From: Eggerthellales bacterium UBA948
GTDB lineage: Bacteria > Actinomycetota > Coriobacteriia > Coriobacteriales > UBA8131
Direction: 5' to 3'
Assembly (NCBI GenBank): GCA_002293265.1
Contig: DBCW01000176.1
Span: 1-8,629, forward strand
DNA: 8,629 nucleotides
Under the pieces are notes generated by a model, which made no database searches, was not told where the DNA came from, and saw only the letters and a list, made by a program, of their open reading frames with translations. The position numbers and the translations under genes are program-made. Below are positions 1 to 6,028 of the stretch, piece by piece; position 1 is the first letter of the stretch, and the number at the start of each line of letters is the position of its first letter.

Positions 1-1179
1 TCTTTGTTTGAGCCTGCCGATTACTAATGCTACCGAGAAAATTGCAACCGCAAAAAGCAAGGTCATGGCGATATTGCCAAGCAAGGGCGTTATACTTTCG
101 CTCGTGAACTCATTTAAAGCACTAGCTTTATTGATGAGCTCGTTGTAATAATATATTGGGTCAAACTTGGCTATTGCTGCGATCTCTGAACCAACTAATT
201 CAAGCGGGATCCACACGCCACCAAAAAACGAGAGCACCAAACCGGTGATATTGCCGGCAGCATTAACGGCAGCTTCATTATGACTTAATTGACCAATTAA
301 GAACCCTATCGCTAACGAAACGATAGCTATCGCCAATAAACCACATGCGTTTAAGCCAATAACTGTAGTATTCACGCCAGCCAGAGTTTGTCCAAAAACG
401 ATCAGCCCAAGCGATACCGACCAAGCCCAGGACAATATGGCTACGACCGTGCAAGCCAAAGCAATCTGAAGGTTTGTGGATAAAAGAGAAATTGGTGAGA
501 TGAGGTTGCGGCGGCGTATATCAGTGCGATTGAAAGCTGAAAGCATAACTGCTGTGCAGATGATAATCGCAGCCATAGTTGTGTAGCTAACAAACTTCAT
601 GTAGATCTGCCACTGCGCAGAGACCGGTGCTGACTGAGAAGTGTTGATAGCTGCAACGGTGCTATTTTCCATCATGTCAGCGTTTGCAAATCTAACAAGC
701 TCACCTTGTTCAACAGTTATGTTGCTGCTGATATAAATTCGCATTGTGTTTAGGTATTCATCTACAAGATTGTTCATCATGTTTGCGGCTACAGACTCAA
801 AGCTGACAACTGTTTCCAGCTCCGTAGCTTTATTGCCGTTACTTTCTGCTGCAACAAAATCTTTACCAAAACCATTAGGAATAATTATCAAATACTGAAC
901 ATAGTTCTGTGCCACAGCATCTTGCATTGCTTGTCTGGAATCTACAAGCTCTAAGATATTTGCGTGGTTACCTAAAAACTTACCCAGTCCAATTGAAATC
1001 TCGCTATTGTCACGATCAATCACAGCGATGCTTGGTCGCTCTTCCACAAATTCTTGGCTCGTGGTGCCAACTACAGATATGCCGATAAAGACACCCATAA
1101 AGCTTAGCAAAACAAGATAGATTAAAACGTAAGAAATGTGCTTAAAGAATACCCTAAGGGTTGTTTTAAAGACTTGCAT
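1..1179 (-). CDS. ABC-2 type permease, second subunit (3' end cut by window)
   Basis: Membrane subunit of an ABC exporter, the last visible gene of the three-gene operon. The reading frame is open for 393 codons and runs off the left edge with no stop; since permeases of this type are near 380-400 residues, only a short tail should be missing. The start ATG at 1177-1179 follows a strong GAGGAGGC ribosome site (1186-1193) and lies inside the end of the upstream permease gene, giving a 14-base overlap that suggests translational coupling. The layout is classic for ABC-2 half-transporters: one membrane segment near residues 15-37, a large extracytoplasmic domain (about 40-190), then about five segments (roughly 195-215, 235-262, 272-297, 308-328, 365-388). 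The GGVWIPLE segment (320-327) matches the conserved region before the last loop in ABC2_membrane families. It resembles the YbhS/YbhR-like permeases that work as pairs with one ATPase. The exported substrate is unknown. Confidence 0.85.
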   Translation of the reverse strand, partial: MQVFKTTLRVFFKHISYVLIYLVLLSFMGVFIGISVVGTTSQEFVEERPSIAVIDRDNSEISIGLGKFLGNHANILELVDSRQAMQDAVAQNYVQYLIIIPNGFGKDFVAAESNGNKATELETVVSFESVAANMMNNLVDEYLNTMRIYISSNITVEQGELVRFANADMMENSTVAAINTSQSAPVSAQWQIYMKFVSYTTMAAIIICTAVMLSAFNRTDIRRRNLISPISLLSTNLQIALACTVVAILSWAWSVSLGLIVFGQTLAGVNTTVIGLNACGLLAIAIVSLAIGFLIGQLSHNEAAVNAAGNITGLVLSFFGGVWIPLELVGSEIAAIAKFDPIYYYNELINKASALNEFTSESITPLLGNIAMTLLFAVAIFSVALVIGRLKQR

Positions 1180-2344
1180 AACGTTGCCTCCTCATAAAAG
1201 TGGCCGCAATAAAAAGCAGAACCAGACCATAAGCTACCAAAAACAGCGATGTGGTAATGAATTGCTCATAACCGTCAAAATAATAGAGACTATAAAAAAG
1301 CTCTGTCACCAGTCTGGCGGGGTTAAGCATCTGAATTATCGGTGCATTTCTGGCAAGGTTGTCGGCAAGTTCCATGGCTGGCTCGCCGTAAAGACCGGCA
1401 AATAGAGACACCAAGCAAGTAAGACCGGTCAAGATACCAATCTTAGTACCCTCGGGAAGTTTAGGAATTGTGCCGATGCATGCCCCCAGACCTGTTGCCA
1501 TAAAACTTGCAATTCCAAGTCCTAAGATGCTTAAAGCATCACGCCCAAAGTTTATTCCCAACACAAAGCTTAAGTAGCAGTAACCAATCAGCAAGCAGAT
1601 ATAAGAGACCAACCATGCAGCAACAAGCGTTGCGACAAGAGTTTTTGCCCTTGCGGTTGCTCCAATTGCGCGTCTGGCACCTAATGCGGATAAATTAGCC
1701 TGAGTACGCACAATAGCAGTCATTCCAATCATTGCCGCCATTATTGAAGCAAACCCAAGCAAAGAATAGAAATACCGTATAGAACCGGATGCTTTATTTG
1801 CTGTAATGGATATCTCATTTGTATAGCTGTTTTGTTCGTATAAGTTTTCTGTAAACGCTGGATCCATTAAGGTCAAGGGGTTTTCTTCCATAAGTGTATT
1901 AATCGTTGAAGATTTATGTATATAGTTGTCAAGTAGATTTTTGAGAATTGTTTGGTTGATTGAGGTACTAAAGTCCGCTCCTGATCCTACAGCCGTATAT
2001 AGTTTTGGCTTACCATCGGTTTCAATTTTGTAGTAGCCCACTACGCTTTGATCTTTTAAAAGCTCTTTAGCAGCAGTTTCCTCTTTTACGAAACTTGGCA
2101 CCAGCATTTGATTTTCGCCCGTCTCTGACAATGTATCAACCAATTGCCTGAAAGCGGCTTCATCTTGATAATTGCTGTCGTTTATAACAGCAATTGGGAT
2201 TGGTTCAAAATCATTACTGGAATCGATATTCGAAAACATGGCGAAAAAAATCGTTCCCAAAATAATTGGAAATGCCAGAGTCCAAAACAAAACACTTCGC
2301 ACTCTTGTTAATGAGAGAACAGTGTATTTAAATGTGTTTAACAT
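1166..2344 (-). CDS. ABC-2 type permease, first subunit
   Basis: Integral membrane subunit of 392 residues, probably pairing with the second permease and driven by the ATPase encoded 11 bases upstream. Hydropathy read by eye gives one N-terminal membrane segment (about residues 15-37), a long extracytoplasmic domain (about 38-185), then five segments near 190-213, 232-260, 268-290, 298-318 and 360-385, typical of ABC2_membrane_3-like permeases. The start ATG at 2342-2344 is preceded by an AGGTAGGTG ribosome site. The stop TAA (1166-1168) lies within the next gene. It shares architecture with the neighbouring permease, but the residues seen differ clearly, so this looks like an old paralogous pair forming a heterodimer, not a recent duplication. 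Candidate substrates for such exporters are drugs, peptides or lipids; nothing here decides between them. Confidence 0.9.
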   Translation of the reverse strand: MLNTFKYTVLSLTRVRSVLFWTLAFPIILGTIFFAMFSNIDSSNDFEPIPIAVINDSNYQDEAAFRQLVDTLSETGENQMLVPSFVKEETAAKELLKDQSVVGYYKIETDGKPKLYTAVGSGADFSTSINQTILKNLLDNYIHKSSTINTLMEENPLTLMDPAFTENLYEQNSYTNEISITANKASGSIRYFYSLLGFASIMAAMIGMTAIVRTQANLSALGARRAIGATARAKTLVATLVAAWLVSYICLLIGYCYLSFVLGINFGRDALSILGLGIASFMATGLGACIGTIPKLPEGTKIGILTGLTCLVSLFAGLYGEPAMELADNLARNAPIIQMLNPARLVTELFYSLYYFDGYEQFITTSLFLVAYGLVLLFIAATFMRRQRYASL

Positions 2345-2355
2345 GATGCACCTAC

Positions 2356-3291
2356 CTAATCTCTGAGCTCGGTGCCGGTCAGTTCAAGGAATACGTCATT
2401 AAGCGTGGGTGGGTCAGAGTAAACGCGCCCTATATTTAGCTGCAATGATTGAAGCTTTTCCAGTAAACGCCCCAAGTTATTATTGCCGGCTGCGCAAGTT
2501 ACATCCAAAGTTTTACTGTCATAACATACTTTTTGAACAAAGGGCAAACTCTTGAGCTGCTCTAAAGCTACATTATCCATATCTGCAATTTCAATTTGGA
2601 TCTTCTCAGCGTTGCCGATCATAGCCTTGAGTTCGTTGTTGGTGCCACTGGCAATGATGCGTCCATGATCCATGATCATGATGCGTGTGCCTATTTCTTC
2701 CACTTCCTCCATGTAATGACTTGTGTAAACGATGGTCGCACCACTGCGATTAAAGGCCTTGATGCCTTCAAGTATCGAGTTTCTGCTTTGGGGATCAACT
2801 GCCACAGTGGGTTCATCAAAAAATATCAGCTCGGGCTTGTGAACCACACCGCAAGCTATGTTGAGTCGCCTGATAAGACCGCCGGAGAGCTTGCGCGGTC
2901 TGAACTTTGTATAGTCTTCAAGCCCTACAAATTCTATCGCTTCATTAACCAGCTTTTTGCGTTCATGTTTATCCTTTACATACAAAGCACAAAAGTAGTC
3001 GATGTTTTCACGTACAGTAAGTTCCTCAAATACTGCGATGTTTTGCGGCACGATACCAATGCGCCTCTTGATGTCATAACGCCCCGGTGTCATTTCTTCG
3101 CCAAATAACCGTATGCTTCCTTTGTCATAGGTGAGGAGCTGCAAGATGCAGTTGATGGCGGTAGTTTTTCCGCAGCCGTTTGGTCCAAGAAGTGCAAATA
3201 TCTCACCTTTCTCGATCTTCATATTAAAGTGATCAAGTGCGAGAAGCTCTTTGTAACGCTTTACTAGATTTTCGACAGCAACTATTTCCAT
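2356..3291 (-). CDS. ABC transporter ATP-binding protein
   Basis: Cytoplasmic ATPase of 311 residues that powers the two ABC-2 permeases downstream. All nucleotide-binding motifs are present: Walker A GPNGCGKTT (36-44), Q-loop Gln83, signature LSGGL (135-139), Walker B LIFFDE (155-160) with catalytic Glu160, D-loop VDP (165-167) and switch His192. The roughly 90-residue C-terminal extension after the ATPase core is typical of the CcmA/DrrA-like exporter ATPases. The start ATG (3289-3291) has an AAGGAG ribosome site at 3296-3301 with a 4-base spacer. Small oddities are Cys in Walker A where Ala is usual, and LSGGLIRRL where LSGGMKQRL-type sequences are common; neither removes a catalytic residue. 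The gene heads the operon and follows a 161-base gap containing a palindrome. Confidence 0.95.
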   Translation of the reverse strand: MEIVAVENLVKRYKELLALDHFNMKIEKGEIFALLGPNGCGKTTAINCILQLLTYDKGSIRLFGEEMTPGRYDIKRRIGIVPQNIAVFEELTVRENIDYFCALYVKDKHERKKLVNEAIEFVGLEDYTKFRPRKLSGGLIRRLNIACGVVHKPELIFFDEPTVAVDPQSRNSILEGIKAFNRSGATIVYTSHYMEEVEEIGTRIMIMDHGRIIASGTNNELKAMIGNAEKIQIEIADMDNVALEQLKSLPFVQKVCYDSKTLDVTCAAGNNNLGRLLEKLQSLQLNIGRVYSDPPTLNDVFLELTGTELRD

Positions 3292-3351
3292 GATGCTCCT
3301 TTTCGCCGTTAGTTTTAAGATGCTGTCATTTTGCGCCTTAAAGGGGAGGCA

Positions 3352-3361
3352 TCACTAGTGA
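3352..3361. promoter_or_regulatory. Short palindrome TCACTAGTGA
   Basis: A perfect 10-base palindrome about 60 bases before the ABC ATPase start, in the same gap as the larger inverted repeat. Its CACTA/TAGTG half-sites also occur, differently spaced, as an inverted repeat at 5165-5178 in the divergent luxR/torD region. A palindrome this short can arise by chance, so the regulatory label is tentative. Confidence 0.15.
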
Positions 3362-3378
3362 GCAGAGTCATTAAGAGG

Positions 3379-3394
3379 CATGACATTTGTCATG
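3379..3394. promoter_or_regulatory. Palindromic candidate operator upstream of the ABC operon
   Basis: CATGACA-TT-TGTCATG is a perfect inverted repeat with 7-base arms and a 2-base centre. It sits in the gap between the LuxR gene and the ABC ATPase gene, about 90 bases before the ATPase start. On the minus strand a GATAAT hexamer (plus-strand 3401-3406) lies 6 bases upstream of it, so the palindrome would cover the transcription start if that hexamer is a -10 box. No good -35 box is found 16-18 bases further upstream. The short centre argues against an RNA hairpin terminator and for a dimeric protein site. The binding protein is unknown. Confidence 0.35.
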
Positions 3395-3452
3395 AGTAAG
3401 ATTATCTGCGAACTATAGACATGATTCTGATTGTTAGTTCAGGTCTCTTTAG

Positions 3453-4985
3453 TCACTGTTGTCTTGGCGGAAATCCATTATCCAAAGCATTAGCAATATC
3501 TATTAGTTCCGCTTTTGATCTTATGCCTACTTTTTCCAGAATGTGACGGATGTGAGAACGAACTGTGTTTTCAGATACAAATAGTTTTTCGGCAATTATG
3601 CGTGCGCTACGACCTTCAAGAAGGAACGGTAATACCTCTGTCTCTCGTCGACTCAACTTGTACTGCTTTGCGATGACCAAGCTTTTATCGTGCAACAAAG
3701 TTGTTAATTCCCCTGGTTTGTTGATGGTAGCGGCACCGGAATCTAAGTAAGTGCTAAAGTCATGGATTCGACCTTCAAATGCTTGGTTGACGGCATAAAC
3801 CGCAGACACATTGTGCTTTTTGCTGTATCTCCTATAGGCAACTATCCACATGACCAAAAGATAACTGCCGCCAATAAAGGTGGTAAATATCAAGAAATTA
3901 GAATCAGCGGGCTGGTTTATTGTCAAAACTGCGGTCAACATGCCAAATAAACGTGCAATTACCGATATTGATCTGATGATTGCGCCAACCACAAAACCCG
4001 ACACTCTGAAGTCATAAGCGCTTTCTACCACCATGAGCCAAATTACAATATCAAATAACCCGTAACCGGAACTCATCACTACATTTACAGCAGCCGGTGT
4101 TTCTTGAATGAACCACGGAAGCACCAGACAAACGATGATGATGGTAGGAGCCAAAAACCTGTATACCAGGTTTAAGTTTATGCGTGAGCGCATAGCTATG
4201 ACAAAGAACAATATCGCTACACCAACTCCTAGGTTTCCTAGCATGGCCAGATGATGCGCCTCGGATACTGAGCCGGAGAAGTGTACTGCAAGTTGCCATA
4301 CATATCCAAATAGAAACGACATAACGCTGGCACCCAAAATTAGAAGCCATAGGGAGCGTAAGGCACCGGCGTAATCATCGTACCCATGTCTTGTAACTGT
4401 GTTTGTTGGTATTTGCGAAAGCCGTCTTAAACAGAACCATGACATCGGCATAAAGAATAGCAGTGGGATTATTGCCGGCACTTTAAAAGTCTCAGTAATT
4501 TCTGCAACAAATATCCAAAGTCCAAATGCAACTATGAAATTCAAGACAATGATCAGAGTGTTATGCTCAGGCTTAATACGTCCATATGTTTCTGCCCACA
4601 TTCCCCAGAAATAACCAAATCCGGTGCCTGTTAATAAGGCGCCGGCGATTATTAACAAGATATCAGGAACTCCGATTGAAATATTTACGAGACCATACAA
4701 AGAAATACCAATAACAGGCAAGACCATAAATATCCATGAAGGTATTTGGGCAATTTTTTCTGGTTGTTTATGGACAATAGCTGCCACAGTAATCATGGTA
4801 AAAACATTTGCCATAAAGGAGATAAAAACCAAAACCGTTGCGATGTATGCATCCTGAACGTTGTTGGCAAACAGAAGAGAAGAGCGGTGGCAAAGCATGC
4901 TCGTCGCCCAAAAAAAGCCCATACCTAAGTGCTCAAGTCTAAAAAAAGAAAACGTCGATGGAATATTTAGAAATTTGCTGCTCAT
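3453..4985 (-). CDS. Membrane-anchored LuxR-type transcriptional regulator
   Basis: One-component regulator of 510 residues. The N-terminal part contains about twelve hydrophobic segments (approximate centres at residues 26, 57, 91, 117, 152, 177, 221, 255, 285, 312, 344, 374), laid out like a major-facilitator-type transporter. A linker follows, then a C-terminal LuxR/GerE helix-turn-helix at about 443-500, with recognition-helix residues SENTVRSHIRHIL at 471-483 and the conserved LSRRETEVL entry (444-452). No receiver domain with a phosphorylatable Asp and no histidine kinase gene are visible, so signal sensing is probably by the membrane part. The start ATG (4983-4985) is preceded by GGAGAG with a rather long, 11-base spacer. 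This architecture is abundant in Eggerthellaceae, often beside molybdoenzyme operons. Here it is divergent to one and upstream of an ABC exporter on its own strand. Regulating either or both is inference; the ligand is unknown. Confidence 0.9.
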   Translation of the reverse strand: MSSKFLNIPSTFSFFRLEHLGMGFFWATSMLCHRSSLLFANNVQDAYIATVLVFISFMANVFTMITVAAIVHKQPEKIAQIPSWIFMVLPVIGISLYGLVNISIGVPDILLIIAGALLTGTGFGYFWGMWAETYGRIKPEHNTLIIVLNFIVAFGLWIFVAEITETFKVPAIIPLLFFMPMSWFCLRRLSQIPTNTVTRHGYDDYAGALRSLWLLILGASVMSFLFGYVWQLAVHFSGSVSEAHHLAMLGNLGVGVAILFFVIAMRSRINLNLVYRFLAPTIIIVCLVLPWFIQETPAAVNVVMSSGYGLFDIVIWLMVVESAYDFRVSGFVVGAIIRSISVIARLFGMLTAVLTINQPADSNFLIFTTFIGGSYLLVMWIVAYRRYSKKHNVSAVYAVNQAFEGRIHDFSTYLDSGAATINKPGELTTLLHDKSLVIAKQYKLSRRETEVLPFLLEGRSARIIAEKLFVSENTVRSHIRHILEKVGIRSKAELIDIANALDNGFPPRQQ

Positions 4986-5160
4986 TGAAGTTGTTACTCT
5001 CCAATCACATGCGTGCCTACTTAAGCTGGCGGCATACGGTTAGTGTTTTTGCACGAACGAATCATTTTCTAACAAACATAATTAATTTCTGGTGAAACAT
5101 CTAACTTATACAAATTACCACATTCATCAGGATTTGATGATGCTTCTAAAAACCTAAAAA

Positions 5161-5189
5161 TTTATAGTGCTATCACTAATCTAAATAAT
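5161..5189 (+). promoter_or_regulatory. Weak candidate promoter with inverted repeat in its spacer
   Basis: TTTATA (5161-5166, 4 of 6 matches to TTGACA) and AATAAT (5184-5189, 5 of 6 to TATAAT) are separated by 17 bases. The inverted repeat TAGTG-CTAT-CACTA (5165-5178) overlaps the -35 end and the spacer, a common place for a regulator to bind. It would drive the chaperone/molybdoenzyme operon about 105 bases downstream. A poor -35 is compatible with activator dependence, but AT-rich sequence yields such matches by chance. Confidence 0.2.
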
Positions 5190-5281
5190 GCTTGGTTATA
5201 AGTATCTCGTGATGAAATCAAAGGTGAACGGTTAAACAGAATACTTGCACTAAGCAAAACCATTGAAATGTACCGTAATTT

Positions 5282-5287
5282 GGAAGG
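5282..5287 (+). promoter_or_regulatory. Ribosome binding site that fixes the chaperone start
   Basis: GGAAGG ends directly against an in-frame TTG (5288-5290), leaving no spacer for that codon, but stands 6 bases before the ATG at 5294-5296. This spacing favours the ATG as the true start of the TorD-like chaperone over the TTG two codons earlier. Confidence 0.65.
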
Positions 5288-5293
5288 TTGTCT

Positions 5294-5962
5294 ATGCATA
5301 GCTCTACAGCACTCGGTATCTTTGCATCACTTTATAGGCGCTGTGATAAAGAAGATTGGATCGATGCGACCGAACACGATACTTGGCAAGACTTCTTAAA
5401 AACGGTCTGTCCGACCATCGAAATCATATCTTTGCCAGATGACTTGAGTGCAGATGATCAAAACAACGAAGTTGTAAGAGATACAAACCAACTAGACACT
5501 AAGTCATATCATGAGCTGAAAAAAATACCCTCATATGAGAAGTTCATCACATTTGCCAATCAACACTATATTGGTGGGTTGCCCACAAGCATAGTTGCAG
5601 TGGAATCACTTTTTCGTACTTGGTCTGCTTCGTGTGATTCACAAGTAGCTTTTGCCAAACAAACAGGACTATATAACTCTGATTATGCCGATCATATGCG
5701 CTACTTATTTGAGGCGTACAACATACAAATCCCATACAAAACTTTGCCGCCCGATCACTTATCAAACTTACTGATATTTTTGAGCTTGCTTGTAGAAAAT
5801 GCGTCTTTATCCGATGTGTGCACATTCATTGATGAACACTTGGATTGGCTGCCGGCATATCTGGAAAGAATAAACGAGCGTGCAGATAAGGCAATTTGGC
5901 TTATTAGTCTCACTCAAGTACTTATTAAGTACTTAACTTGCATCAAGGAAACTACGTCTTAA
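5294..5962 (+). CDS. TorD/DmsD-like molybdoenzyme chaperone
   Basis: Cytoplasmic all-helical chaperone of 222 residues, about the usual length of the TorD family. These proteins bind the Tat signal peptide and the immature catalytic subunit of DMSO-reductase-type enzymes, help cofactor insertion and hold back export until folding is complete. Family marks seen: an N-terminal LGIFASLYRR helix (7-16), P-x6-ESLFR (97-108, matching the conserved P...ES.Y region), and a PPDHLSNLLIFLSLL stretch (152-166) corresponding to the family's E-P-D-H-x3-E-L-x-F-L signature. The Glu before PDH is Pro here and the later acidic residue is Asn, so the signature is diverged. It is first in the operon, 66 bases before the preferred start of the catalytic subunit, supporting a dedicated chaperone role. 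Start choice: ATG 5294 over TTG 5288, on ribosome-site spacing. Residues 49-75 are acidic and polar, probably a loop. Confidence 0.85.
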   Translation: MHSSTALGIFASLYRRCDKEDWIDATEHDTWQDFLKTVCPTIEIISLPDDLSADDQNNEVVRDTNQLDTKSYHELKKIPSYEKFITFANQHYIGGLPTSIVAVESLFRTWSASCDSQVAFAKQTGLYNSDYADHMRYLFEAYNIQIPYKTLPPDHLSNLLIFLSLLVENASLSDVCTFIDEHLDWLPAYLERINERADKAIWLISLTQVLIKYLTCIKETTS

Positions 5963-6017
5963 TCAAAATATCTAATCATAGGAAGAATTAAAGGAAGAAT
6001 GGAAAGAAGAAGGAGAG

Positions 6018-6023
6018 AAGGGA
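6018..6023 (+). promoter_or_regulatory. Ribosome binding site favouring the internal start of the molybdoenzyme
   Basis: AAGGGA lies 5 bases before the ATG at 6029-6031. The alternative start ATG at 5999 has AAGGA at 5991-5995 with only 3 bases between. Both lie in an almost unbroken purine tract (5981-6023) with several overlapping Shine-Dalgarno-like words, so initiation may be strong, and possibly at both sites. Confidence 0.55.
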
Positions 6024-6028
6024 TATGT

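Larger units (their letters stand above)
4986..5293. other. Divergent intergenic region between the regulator and the molybdoenzyme operon
   Basis: A gap of 308 bases with no confident gene, expected to hold promoters for both directions. Visible structure: an inverted repeat TAGTG-CTAT-CACTA at 5165-5178, a weak plus-strand promoter candidate around it, and a GGAAGG ribosome site at the right end. In the frame of codons starting at 5082 the sequence is open for 39 codons to a TAA at 5199-5201, then open again into the chaperone gene in a different frame from it. The translation looks protein-like but was not recognised, so the gap may include remains of a gene. No terminator-like hairpin was seen. 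Confidence 0.6.

Noticed and set aside
1..2344. The two permeases as a recent tandem duplication
   Set aside because: They share membrane layout, but the residues visible along the domains differ throughout and no long shared DNA repeat was seen.
2596..3108. Plus-strand open frame (170 codons) opposite the ABC ATPase
   Set aside because: The opposite strand carries all ABC motifs without interruption; the antisense translation resembles no known family and fits a shadow frame.
3292..3452. Rho-independent terminator after the LuxR gene
   Set aside because: The palindromes in this gap lack a loop and a following U-run on the minus strand, so a terminator is not supported.
5188..5235. Possible 15-residue leader peptide starting at an ATG before the chaperone
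   Set aside because: No Shine-Dalgarno sequence precedes it, and no attenuator hairpin or run of regulatory codons follows.
5288..5290. TTG as the start codon of the chaperone
   Set aside because: The GGAAGG ribosome site touches this codon; the ATG six bases later has proper spacing and is the stronger start codon.
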